This document shows positions 1-6,369 of a DNA stretch of 6,369 nucleotides, piece by piece. Position 1 is the first letter of the stretch. Each line of letters opens with the position of its first letter. Below the pieces are notes generated by a model that saw nothing but the letters and a program-made list of their open reading frames with translations, made no database searches and was not told the DNA's origin. A program made the translations under genes and the position numbers. The stretch is from Candidatus Atribacter hydrocarboniphilus (GTDB lineage: Bacteria; Atribacterota; Atribacteria; Atribacterales; Atribacteraceae), in assembly GCA_003542295.1 (NCBI GenBank), contig DPKX01000229.1, positions 1 through 6,369 of the forward strand. Direction: 5' to 3'.

Positions 1-99
1 CCTCGCCATAAAAAAAGCCAGCATTACCACTAAAAAACCACCGAGAAGAAGAATGATCAACTCAACTGGGTCACGCCTTTCCGAAATTGCCTCATTGGT
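1..99 (-). CDS. Start of an unidentified membrane protein (partial, start codon unclear)
   Basis: After valS one frame stays open to the window edge (codons beginning at 99, 96 and so on down to 3). It encodes a short charged stretch (SERRDPVE) followed by a strongly hydrophobic run, LIILLLGGFLVVMLAFF, then MAR, which looks like an N-terminal membrane segment. Upstream the frame is closed by a TGA at 102-100. It has no ATG before codon 24, which lies inside the hydrophobic run. Candidate starts are ATT at 87, preceded by GAGG at only 2 bases, or TTG at 60, which has no clear ribosome binding site. A normal-looking ATG at 95-93 overlapping the valS stop is in a different frame and ends after 12 codons. 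A frameshift or sequencing error is possible. Too little is visible to name the protein. Confidence 0.45.
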
Positions 100-2749
100 T
101 CATTATCCCCTCTATTAATTTCTGGAGGCGTTGCGCCTCGCTTAATAACTTCTCTAAACGAATCTGATCTTTTTCTATCACTTCTTGGGGAGCTTTTTCC
201 AAGAAATCTGGTTTTTCAAAACGTCTTTGAATTCTTTCTACATCATCGCTAAGAACTTTATGCTTTTTATTTAACCGCTGCAGTTCCCGCTGAATATCCA
301 CTAATCCTTCGATCATTAAAAAGATATCTATCCCATCAACTTGCCCAGTGACTGCCCCTTCGGGTTTTCCAATTTCAACATTAGTTTTTATTATCTCACA
401 TTTTGCCAGTTGTTCAATGTATCCCAAATGTTTCTCAATGATAACCCGTTTATCCGAATGATGAAAACCAAGCTGCACTCGGCAGGTTTCGGCAGGAGAA
501 ATCTCCAGCTCTGCTCTCAAAAACCGTATTTCTCGTATCAAATTCTGGATTGACCCAATGACCTCCTCGCTCTGATCACTGAACCACGGTTTTTCTACGG
601 CTGGCCAATCGGATACAATAAGCGCATCATTCTCATTTCTCATCGGAAGAGAGTGCCAGATTTCTTCAGTAATAAATGGCGCCACCGGATGAAGAAGTTG
701 AAGAATTCCCGAAAGAACCTTCACCAAGACCGACTGGGTCTTGCTTTTTTCTTCTGGACTTCCCTGGTAGAGGTCTTTTTTACTCCACTCGATATACCAA
801 TCACAGAATTCACCCCAAATAAAATCATAAATAATCTGGACGTATTCACCGAACCGAAAATCATCGAGAGCCAGGCTGGCTTGTTCGACGGCATGTTGAA
901 ACCTGGATAATATCCAGCGGTTTTTCAAGTCAAGAGAAGCTGCATCGTCCAAATTAGCTGGAATAAAGTCCTCTTCAAGGTTCATGAAAACGAACCGGGA
1001 GGCATTCCATATTTTATTCATAAAGTTCCTCGACGCTTCGATTCTTTCCATGGAAAGATGGATGTCCCGACCCTGAACCGTCAGCCAAGCAAGCGCAAAG
1101 CGCAAAGAATCCGATCCCAGCTGGCGGGCAACTTCCAAGGGATCGATCGCATTGCCAGTCGATTTGCTCATTTTCTTCCCATAGGCATCTCGAACCAGAG
1201 GAGTAATGTACACCTTTCGAAAAGGAACATCCTTCATAAACTTCAAACCCATCATGATCATTCGAGCCACCCAGAAAAAGATGATATCAAAAGCGGTGAT
1301 TAAAACCGAAGTGGGATAAAAGGTTTTTAGGTCAGAAGTTGCTTCCGGCCAACCCAAGGTAGAAAAAGGCCAGAGAGCCGAGCTAAACCAGGTATCCAGA
1401 ACGTCTTCATCTTGAACCACCTGGCCCTGGCATTTCGGACAATGATCAGGTTGCCCTCGATCGGCAAAATAATGGCCGCACTCTTGACAGTAAAAAACCG
1501 GAACCCGATGTCCCCACCAAATCTGCCGTGAAATACACCAATCCCGAATATTGTTCATCCATTCAAAATAGATTTTGTCCCATCGTTCCGGGATAAATTC
1601 CACCCGACCTTCTTCAACTGCCTTTATAGCCGGTTGAGCCAAGTCTTTCATCTTCACAAACCATTGTTTGGAGACTAACGGTTCAACCTGGGTATTACAT
1701 CGGTAGCAGTGACCAACCGAATGAGAATAGTCTTCAATTTTTTCAATGAGGTCAAGATTTTTCAGCTTTTCGACCATCGCCTCTCGGCACTGCTCTCGAG
1801 TCATACCGGCAAAAATTCCAGCATTTTCATTCATCACTCCATGAGGATCAATGACTGGAATGACTGGGAGGTGGTGTTTTTTCCCCAAGTCGAAATCATT
1901 CATATCATGGGCTGGCGTCACCTTGAGAACCCCGGTTCCAAACTGCGGGTCAACATATTCATCCTGGATTATGCTCATCTCCCTTCCCATTATAGGAAGA
2001 ATGACCGTTGAATTGGCCACCTGGTGGTATCGCTCATCATCAGGGTGAACCGCTAAAGCCACGTCTCCCAAAATGGTCTCCGGACGGGTGGTGGCAACCA
2101 CCAAATACTGACCGGGCCGCTCTTTGATAGGATAGCGGACGTAATACAAAAACGATGGAACATCCCGGTAATCAACCTCGATATCGGAAATGGCTGTTTC
2201 ACAACGGGGGCACCAGTTAACGATATACTCTCCTCGATAAATCAAGCCTTCATCAAAAAGCTGCACGAACACCTCTTTTACCGCGGTTGACAATCCTTCA
2301 TCAAAGGTAAACCGTTCTCGGGTCCAATCACAGGAAGCACCCATGCTTTTCAGCTGTTTTACAATCCGGTCGTGGTATTGGTCTTTCCACTGCCAAACCC
2401 GCTGAATAAATTCTTCTCGCCCTAACTGATGGCGGTTGAATCCTTCCTTTGCCAACTGCTTTTCAACAACATTTTGGGTAGCAATGCCAGCATGGTCGGT
2501 TCCAGGCAACCAGAGCGTTTGATCCCCTTTCATCCTTCGGTAACGGGCGAGGATATCATGAAGCGTTAGGTTGAGAGCGTGACCCATATGGAGGGAACCG
2601 GTCACGTTGGGAGGAGGAATAACCATACAAAAAGGATTGGAACGCTGTGGATTGGGAGAGAAATAACCGTTTTGTTCCCAATATTCATACCATTTTGCCT
2701 CAGTATGAGAAGCATCATAAACTTGCGGAATCGGTGTTCGATTATTCAT
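92..2749 (-). CDS. valS: Valyl-tRNA synthetase
   Basis: This class I aminoacyl-tRNA synthetase charges tRNA-Val with valine in the cytoplasm. Its 885 residues match bacterial ValS length. The HIGH motif is HMGH at 54-57 and the KMSKS motif is intact at 526-530. GTDHAGIATQ at 83-92 is characteristic of ValS and argues against IleS or LeuS. The editing (CP1) domain includes TTRPET at 220-225 and the VTPAHDMNDFDLG segment near 277-289, which clears mischarged threonine. Cysteine pairs typical of the family are CPRC (180-183), CYRC (348-351), CQEC (421-424) and CPKC (437-440), probable zinc ligands. LDTWFSSALWPFSTLGWP at 451-468 is another hallmark. The anticodon-binding domain lies at about 610-750, and a charged coiled-coil arm (about 815-883) ends the protein, as in known ValS. 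It is the fourth gene of the operon, and its stop overlaps an ATG in ATGA. Confidence 0.98.
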   Translation of the reverse strand: MNNRTPIPQVYDASHTEAKWYEYWEQNGYFSPNPQRSNPFCMVIPPPNVTGSLHMGHALNLTLHDILARYRRMKGDQTLWLPGTDHAGIATQNVVEKQLAKEGFNRHQLGREEFIQRVWQWKDQYHDRIVKQLKSMGASCDWTRERFTFDEGLSTAVKEVFVQLFDEGLIYRGEYIVNWCPRCETAISDIEVDYRDVPSFLYYVRYPIKERPGQYLVVATTRPETILGDVALAVHPDDERYHQVANSTVILPIMGREMSIIQDEYVDPQFGTGVLKVTPAHDMNDFDLGKKHHLPVIPVIDPHGVMNENAGIFAGMTREQCREAMVEKLKNLDLIEKIEDYSHSVGHCYRCNTQVEPLVSKQWFVKMKDLAQPAIKAVEEGRVEFIPERWDKIYFEWMNNIRDWCISRQIWWGHRVPVFYCQECGHYFADRGQPDHCPKCQGQVVQDEDVLDTWFSSALWPFSTLGWPEATSDLKTFYPTSVLITAFDIIFFWVARMIMMGLKFMKDVPFRKVYITPLVRDAYGKKMSKSTGNAIDPLEVARQLGSDSLRFALAWLTVQGRDIHLSMERIEASRNFMNKIWNASRFVFMNLEEDFIPANLDDAASLDLKNRWILSRFQHAVEQASLALDDFRFGEYVQIIYDFIWGEFCDWYIEWSKKDLYQGSPEEKSKTQSVLVKVLSGILQLLHPVAPFITEEIWHSLPMRNENDALIVSDWPAVEKPWFSDQSEEVIGSIQNLIREIRFLRAELEISPAETCRVQLGFHHSDKRVIIEKHLGYIEQLAKCEIIKTNVEIGKPEGAVTGQVDGIDIFLMIEGLVDIQRELQRLNKKHKVLSDDVERIQRRFEKPDFLEKAPQEVIEKDQIRLEKLLSEAQRLQKLIEGIMNQ

Positions 2750-2754
2750 TTTTA

Positions 2755-2761
2755 TTCCTTT
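2755..2761 (-). promoter_or_regulatory. Ribosome binding site of valS
   Basis: AAAGGAA lies in the 14-base gap between clpX and valS, 5 bases before the ATG at 2749. It supports this start. The gap is too short for a promoter, terminator or T-box leader, so valS depends on upstream transcription unless a promoter lies within clpX. Confidence 0.75.
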
Positions 2762-2763
2762 CT

Positions 2764-4026
2764 TTAGGCTGGCTTATCTTGAATGAGTTGATCGGTTACC
2801 AAAATATCAGCGGTTTGATTTTTTATGACCTTATCTTTATCAACGGTTATTTTTTTAATGTCTTTCCGATCAGGACATTCAAACATCACGTTGGTCATCA
2901 ACTTTTCCATGATAGCTCGCAAACCACGAGCCCCGGTCTTCTTTTCCATAGCCGCAGTGGCTATTTGCTTTAAAGCACCATCGGTAAAACGCAGATCAAC
3001 TCCATCCAGGCGGAGAAGATGTTGGTACTGCTTCAGCAACGAATTTTTTGGTTCGGTTAAAATCCGAACCAAATCTTCTTCATTGAGATCATCCAAAGCA
3101 CAGATGATGGGAATTCTTCCCACCAACTCCGGTATCATCCCAAACTTCATCAGGTCATGGGGTTGTACCTCGGTTAAAGGGTTTTCATGAAGCTTGGAAT
3201 GGTTGGCTTCAAAGGCTCCAAAACCGATTTTCTTTTCCTTCATGCGGGCTTCAACGATCCGATCCAATCCCACGAAGGCCCCGCCACAAATAAAGAGTAT
3301 ATTGGTAGTATTCATCGGGATAAATTCTTGATGAGGATGTTTCCTCCCTCCTTGGGGAGGAATATTGGCAATGGTGCCCTCTAATATCTTCAAAAGGGCT
3401 TGTTGCACCCCTTCTCCCGACACATCGCGGGTAATGGAGGGATTTTCAGATTTCCGAGCAATTTTATCGATCTCATCGATATAGATTATCCCTTTTTCAG
3501 CCTTCTTGAGATTGAATTCAGCATTTTGCAGAAGACGAAGCAAGATATTTTCGACATCTTCACCCACATAGCCTGCCTCAGTAAGGGTGGTGGCATCAGC
3601 TATTGCAAAGGGGACATTCAACATCTTGGCTAAAGTCCGGGCTAAAAGAGTTTTCCCTGAACCAGTGGGCCCAATCAATAAAATGTTGCTTTTTTCAATT
3701 TCAACTTCATTCTCATCTTGGGAAAAAAGAATTCTCTTATAATGGTTATAGACTCCAACCGAGAGGGTAATCTTGGCTCTTTCCTGACCGATGACATACT
3801 GATCCAAGAATTTTTTCATCTCCATTGGGGTCGGTAGTTTGCCCATATTCAATTCCGGCTGCTTTTTGCTGCTCTTGGTTTCTTCGCGAATAACATCGTT
3901 ACAAAGGTCAACACACTCATTGCAAATAAAGACGCCGGGACCGGCAATCAGTTTTTTTACATCCGCCTGTGGTTTCCCGCAAAAAGAACAGCGGATTTTT
4001 CCTTTTTCATCATCATAGCGTGCCAT
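2764..4026 (-). CDS. clpX: ATP-dependent Clp protease ATP-binding subunit ClpX
   Basis: ClpX is the hexameric AAA+ unfoldase that recognises substrates and threads them into ClpP. The 420 residues are full length and all key parts are visible. The N-terminal zinc-binding domain has Cys13, Cys16, Cys35 and Cys38. Walker A is GPTGSGKT at 119-126, the pore-1 loop is GYVGED at 152-157, and Walker B is IIYIDEID at 180-187. The RKH substrate loop is at 228-230, and the IGF loop that docks on ClpP is at 267-269. The likely arginine finger is in VGRIP (Arg304), and sensor 2 is GARGLR at 365-370. The intact IGF loop and the adjacent clpP indicate a working ClpXP pair. The start overlaps the end of clpP by 14 bases. 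No lon gene follows; valS comes next, 14 bases after the stop. Confidence 0.98.
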   Translation of the reverse strand: MARYDDEKGKIRCSFCGKPQADVKKLIAGPGVFICNECVDLCNDVIREETKSSKKQPELNMGKLPTPMEMKKFLDQYVIGQERAKITLSVGVYNHYKRILFSQDENEVEIEKSNILLIGPTGSGKTLLARTLAKMLNVPFAIADATTLTEAGYVGEDVENILLRLLQNAEFNLKKAEKGIIYIDEIDKIARKSENPSITRDVSGEGVQQALLKILEGTIANIPPQGGRKHPHQEFIPMNTTNILFICGGAFVGLDRIVEARMKEKKIGFGAFEANHSKLHENPLTEVQPHDLMKFGMIPELVGRIPIICALDDLNEEDLVRILTEPKNSLLKQYQHLLRLDGVDLRFTDGALKQIATAAMEKKTGARGLRAIMEKLMTNVMFECPDRKDIKKITVDKDKVIKNQTADILVTDQLIQDKPA

Positions 4027-4651
4027 TCCCGCTTGATTCTCCTTTTCTTTCTTTTTTTGAAACGATAACCTGATCGACTAAACCGTATAGTTGAGCTTCT
4101 TCTGCTGACATGAAATAATCCCGTTCAGTATCTTTTTTTATTTTATCCAGCGGTTGGCCAGTATGGTAAGCCAAAATACTATTGAGCTTTTCTTTTATTT
4201 TGATCATTTCACGAGCCTGAATTTCAATGTCAGTGACTTGGCCTTGGGTGCCGCCTAAGGGCTGGTGGATCATCACCCGTGAATTGGGTAAAGCCATTCT
4301 CTTCCCTTTGGTGCCGGCAGCCAGTATCACTGCCCCACCGCTGGCAGCCATGCCAATACAAATCGTTGATATGTCCGATTTGAGATATTGCATCGTATCA
4401 TAAATCGCCAGCGTTGAAGAGACTGACCCTCCCGGACTATTAATGTAAAGGTTAATATCTTTCTCAGTACTTTGAGCATCGAGAAAGAGCAACTGGGCGA
4501 TGATCAGATTAGCAACAACATCGTCGATCTCGGTACCCAAAAAAACGATTCGATCGATTAACAGGCGGGAATAAATATCATAAGATCTTTCTCCCCGCGG
4601 AGTTTGCTCAACAACAATAGGTACCAAGTAATTATTTTTTAAATCCTGCAT
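4013..4651 (-). CDS. clpP: ATP-dependent Clp protease, proteolytic subunit ClpP
   Basis: ClpP is the serine peptidase that assembles into a double heptameric barrel in the cytoplasm and degrades proteins fed to it by ClpX. The 212 residues cover the full family length. The catalytic triad is visible as Ser104 (in MAASGGA), His129 (in MIHQPLGG) and Asp178 (in [11 protein letters not shown]). The spacings of 25 and 49 residues equal those of known ClpP proteins. The N-terminal segment ([20 protein letters not shown], 9-28) contains the axial-loop region. The residue after the catalytic serine is Gly rather than the more common Met, which should not abolish activity. The ATG overlaps the tig stop in TAATG. 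AGGAG at 4667-4663 (11 bases upstream) and GGAG at 4657-4654 may serve as ribosome binding sites, with coupled translation likely. Its end overlaps clpX by 14 bases, consistent with joint production of both subunits. Confidence 0.97.
   Translation of the reverse strand: MQDLKNNYLVPIVVEQTPRGERSYDIYSRLLIDRIVFLGTEIDDVVANLIIAQLLFLDAQSTEKDINLYINSPGGSVSSTLAIYDTMQYLKSDISTICIGMAASGGAVILAAGTKGKRMALPNSRVMIHQPLGGTQGQVTDIEIQAREMIKIKEKLNSILAYHTGQPLDKIKKDTERDYFMSAEEAQLYGLVDQVIVSKKERKGESSGNGTL
4039..4044 (-). promoter_or_regulatory. Ribosome binding site of clpX, inside clpP
   Basis: AAGGAG lies within the last codons of clpP, 12 bases before the clpX ATG at 4026. The spacing is a little long, but this is the only strong match nearby. 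It supports a clpX start that overlaps clpP by 14 bases. Confidence 0.6.
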
Positions 4652-5961
4652 TACTCCACCATCTCCTCTTCTGGATCTTCAAGAGCTTTCCACTGATCGA
4701 TATTGAGCGGTTCTTCCAATTCCTTGGTCTTCACCTTTTGCAGGATATCCAAAATCAATTTTTGCTGGAGTTTCTGGTCCATTAAATCGTCCATCTTGTT
4801 ATTTTTCTCTAAAATTTGTTTGACATCCTCAACTTCTTTTCCGGCTCTCTGAGCGATACTTTCCAATTCTTCTTTTATTTCTTCTTCGCCGACCGAAATA
4901 CTATTTTTATCGGCATACTCCTGAAGAACAAACATTTTTTTTAACTGCCAAAGAGCCTGCTCTCGGAAATCTTTTTCAATACTTTCAAAATCGGTATTGG
5001 CAATTTCCATATATTTTTCTAAGGTCATTCCATCTCCTTGAATGTGTTCAATGAAATGATCGATTTGGTGTTTGGTTTCGTGGTCAATCAAAACACTGGG
5101 AACCGTGACCTCAGATTTTTTAGCGAGCAATGCCACCGCTTCTTTCTCCATCCGTAACTGCACCAAGTCCTCAGCCCATTTCTCCAACGACTCCCTGGTT
5201 TTCAATCGCAAATCATCAAGAGACTTCAATTCGGGATTGAGTTGGGTTAAAAATTCCTCGTTCAATTCGGGGATTTCTTTTTTCATAATTTCGGTCACGA
5301 CAAACTCGATCTCTTCAGCAGGTTTATCGGTTTCGGTTTCCTGAGGGCGAAATGTTCCGGTATCACCCTTTTTCAACCCAATGACGGCTCGGCTCATTAC
5401 CGATTCATCGTCAGAATAACCGGCCGTGACTGCATATTCTCTCTCCTCAATTTTCACTTTGACTATATCACCGGTTTCAGCAGGAAGGTCGCCTTTATCT
5501 TTCCAGGATCCTCTTGATTTCAGGATGCCTTCGATTTCTTTTTCAACGTCGGAATCGCGAATCACCACCTTATATTTGCGAACTTCAATATCGTCCAGGT
5601 TCGCCAGGGTGGTTTGGGGTTTTTCTAAAATCAAAGCTTTAAACACCAGAGGTTGCCCTTCTTCCACGGTGATCAGATCAATATCCGGTTCACCAAAAAG
5701 AGTGAGGTTTTCATCTTTGATCACCTGGCTCAAAGTATCGGGAACCAATCGTCGAGTTAATTCTTCCTTAATAAAATTGAGGTTGAGATGAGCTTTCAGA
5801 ATAGCCCGCGGAGCTTTTCCCTTTCGGAAACCAGGAACCGCAACTCGTAGGTTTGCTTCTTTATAAATATTTTCCAGAGCTTCCTGGACTTTTTCCTCTT
5901 CAATAGTTATTTCGTATTCATAAAGATGTTTTTCCTTTTCTTCCTTTTTAAATTGAACCAT
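4651..5961 (-). CDS. tig: Trigger factor, ribosome-associated chaperone with a shortened PPIase domain
   Basis: This 436-residue protein has the usual family length and organisation. Trigger factor docks on the ribosome near the polypeptide exit and holds nascent chains. The N-terminal ribosome-binding domain (about 1-115) carries the signature loop GFRKGKAP at 44-51. A region matching the FKBP-type prolyl isomerase domain runs from about 152 to 228 (from GSWKDKG to the PELNEEF junction). It is shorter than usual, and I cannot see the typical IPGFE segment; [14 protein letters not shown] at about 187-200 takes its place. Isomerase activity is therefore doubtful, while chaperone function should remain. 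The C-terminal arm domain (about 230-415) is alpha-helical and charged, with an acidic tail (EDPEEEMVE). The gene is first in the operon, has its own promoter and a strong ribosome binding site, and its stop codon shares a base with the clpP start (TAATG). Confidence 0.96.
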   Translation of the reverse strand: MVQFKKEEKEKHLYEYEITIEEEKVQEALENIYKEANLRVAVPGFRKGKAPRAILKAHLNLNFIKEELTRRLVPDTLSQVIKDENLTLFGEPDIDLITVEEGQPLVFKALILEKPQTTLANLDDIEVRKYKVVIRDSDVEKEIEGILKSRGSWKDKGDLPAETGDIVKVKIEEREYAVTAGYSDDESVMSRAVIGLKKGDTGTFRPQETETDKPAEEIEFVVTEIMKKEIPELNEEFLTQLNPELKSLDDLRLKTRESLEKWAEDLVQLRMEKEAVALLAKKSEVTVPSVLIDHETKHQIDHFIEHIQGDGMTLEKYMEIANTDFESIEKDFREQALWQLKKMFVLQEYADKNSISVGEEEIKEELESIAQRAGKEVEDVKQILEKNNKMDDLMDQKLQQKLILDILQKVKTKELEEPLNIDQWKALEDPEEEMVE

Positions 5962-5968
5962 GCTACTT

Positions 5969-5976
5969 CCACCTTT
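5969..5976 (-). promoter_or_regulatory. Ribosome binding site of tig
   Basis: AAAGGTGG on the minus strand lies 7 bases before the ATG at 5961. It is one mismatch from AAAGGAGG, and it fixes that ATG as the start of trigger factor. Confidence 0.75.
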
Positions 5977-6030
5977 CCAATCTGAAAATCGAATTCAATT
6001 ATCCCTCTGAAGGCTGAGAACCGATCTCTC

Positions 6031-6066
6031 TATATGAACTCAAAAGAAGGATGATCATCTCATATA
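6031..6066 (-). repeat. Inverted repeat / possible hairpin at the start of the tig leader
   Basis: TATATGA (6066-6060) and TCATATA (6037-6031) are perfect inverted copies separated by 22 bases. They lie just after the predicted transcription start. The loop begins with the 10-base palindrome GATGATCATC (6059-6050), which could be a dimeric protein site or could form its own small hairpin. The outer stem is entirely weak pairs plus one G-C, so it may be chance. No T-run follows, so it is not a terminator. Confidence 0.3.
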
Positions 6067-6074
6067 ACCTGAAG

Positions 6075-6103
6075 ATTTTACCATTATTTACCAATTATGT
6101 GAA
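6075..6103 (-). promoter_or_regulatory. Sigma-70-type promoter with extended -10, upstream of tig
   Basis: The minus strand has TTCACA at 6103-6098 (five of six matches to TTGACA), a 17-base spacer, and TAAAAT at 6080-6075 (five of six matches to TATAAT). TG at 6083-6082 lies one base before the -10 box and makes an extended -10. Transcription would start near 6068, giving an untranslated leader of about 105 bases before tig. The site lies between the upstream terminator and the operon, where a promoter is expected. No CIRCE-like or CtsR-like heat-shock operator was seen around it. Confidence 0.65.
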
Positions 6104-6150
6104 ATGCACTTTGTGACGAGTTTATTCCCAGCCCAAACCAACCTCAAAGG

Positions 6151-6191
6151 AAACAGAAAAAATATACCTCGATTTCTATCATCGAGGTATA
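6151..6191 (-). terminator. Rho-independent terminator of the upstream transcript
   Basis: On the minus strand TATACCTCGAT (6191-6181) pairs perfectly with ATCGAGGTATA (6173-6163), forming an 11-bp stem with a 7-base loop. TTTTTTCTGTTT follows directly. On the plus strand the stem is followed by AAAA rather than a T tract, so the direction is minus. It would end transcription arriving from beyond 6231 and insulate the tig promoter. Confidence 0.85.
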
Positions 6192-6230
6192 AAATCCAGC
6201 ATTTCCTCACTTCAATTTTTTAGACAACAT

Positions 6231-6369
6231 TCAAAAGATATTATAAATATATTCAAACCATTCATTTTCGTTTTCCATTCTTCCCTTCTCCCCCTCGGCG
6301 CTTTCCGCCAATACTCCCCCTTGCCCCCTCGTTTCTTTAGCCGCGAGGATCTCATCAACCCAATCCGTC
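6231..6369 (-). CDS. Possible C-terminal end of an unidentified protein (partial)
   Basis: An open frame enters the window from the right and stops at a TGA at 6233-6231, giving about 45 visible residues. They are polar and rich in Glu and Gly, with an aromatic tail (WFEYIYNIF just before the stop). I do not recognise a family, and no motif is visible. In favour of a real gene, a Rho-independent terminator sits about 40 bases after the stop on the same strand. Against it, a second frame on the same strand (6212-6367) is also open and encodes a very basic peptide, and the DNA is strongly G-rich, which favours chance open frames. The stretch could instead be non-coding or repeat-derived. The gene's start and most of its length lie outside the window. 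Confidence 0.4.
   Translation of the reverse strand, partial: TDWVDEILAAKETRGQGGVLAESAEGEKGRMENENEWFEYIYNIF

Noticed and set aside
57..95. Short frame beginning with an ATG that overlaps the valS stop (ATGA)
   Set aside because: It encodes only 12 residues before TGA and has no features of a real peptide; it matters only as a possible false start for the membrane protein frame.
341..3633. Several plus-strand open frames of 62-121 codons inside valS and clpX
   Set aside because: They lie antisense to strongly supported genes and their translations resemble no family; they are shadows of the real coding frames.
5072..5791. Plus-strand open frames of 90 and 121 codons opposite tig
   Set aside because: They are Ser-rich translations antisense to trigger factor with no family resemblance; a by-product of the tig codon pattern.
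5962..6068. A T-box or other riboswitch in the tig leader
   Set aside because: The nearest match to a T-box core is the AGGTGG of the ribosome binding site; the rest of the T-box sequence and an antiterminator/terminator pair are absent.
5962..6230. An additional small gene between the upstream frame and tig
   Set aside because: I found no convincing frame with a start and ribosome binding site; the stretch is accounted for by a terminator, promoter and leader.
6212..6367. Second open frame on the minus strand in the G-rich end, very rich in Arg and Lys
   Set aside because: It overlaps the frame ending at 6231, its composition follows from G-rich DNA, and it resembles the basic peptides that arise by chance; it could not be excluded completely.
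1..6369. CRISPR arrays, insertion sequences, attachment sites, tRNA or rRNA genes, or a novel defence system
   Set aside because: No direct repeat series, transposase frame, target-site duplication or RNA gene signature was seen; the window is mainly conserved housekeeping genes.

Overview
This is a bacterial chromosome window in which every convincing gene lies on the minus strand, read from high to low coordinates. The core is a compact housekeeping operon: trigger factor (tig, 4651-5961), the ClpP peptidase (clpP, 4013-4651), the ClpX unfoldase (clpX, 2764-4026) and valyl-tRNA synthetase (valS, 92-2749). The tig-clpP-clpX order is widespread in bacteria. The lack of a lon gene after clpX, with valS there instead, differs from the common Firmicutes layout. 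Base composition is moderate and the proteins are canonical and Firmicutes-like. A deep-branching Gram-positive-like or candidate lineage (Atribacterota came to mind) is possible, but I cannot fix the taxon from the sequence alone.

Layout in transcription order. The window opens at 6369 inside a weakly supported reading frame that ends at 6231. A Rho-independent terminator follows (about 6151-6191). A spacer of roughly 190 bases then carries a good sigma-70-type promoter with an extended -10 element (6075-6103), a leader of about 100 bases with a possible hairpin (6031-6066), and a strong ribosome binding site before tig. From there the genes are packed tightly: tig and clpP share one base (TAATG), clpP and clpX overlap by 14 bases, and clpX and valS are 14 bases apart. 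The end of valS runs into another open frame (1 to about 99) that encodes a hydrophobic, membrane-spanning start of a protein and leaves the window. That frame has no ATG at a sensible place.

Functionally, tig, clpP and clpX cover the fate of new and damaged proteins: the ribosome-bound chaperone meets nascent chains, and ClpXP degrades tagged or unwanted proteins. ValS supplies Val-tRNA for translation and is probably co-transcribed because nothing separates it from clpX. I saw no mobile element, CRISPR array, tRNA, rRNA or defence system. The points worth a second look are the shortened, diverged prolyl isomerase domain of trigger factor, the unusual start of the gene after valS, and the G-rich end of the upstream frame.
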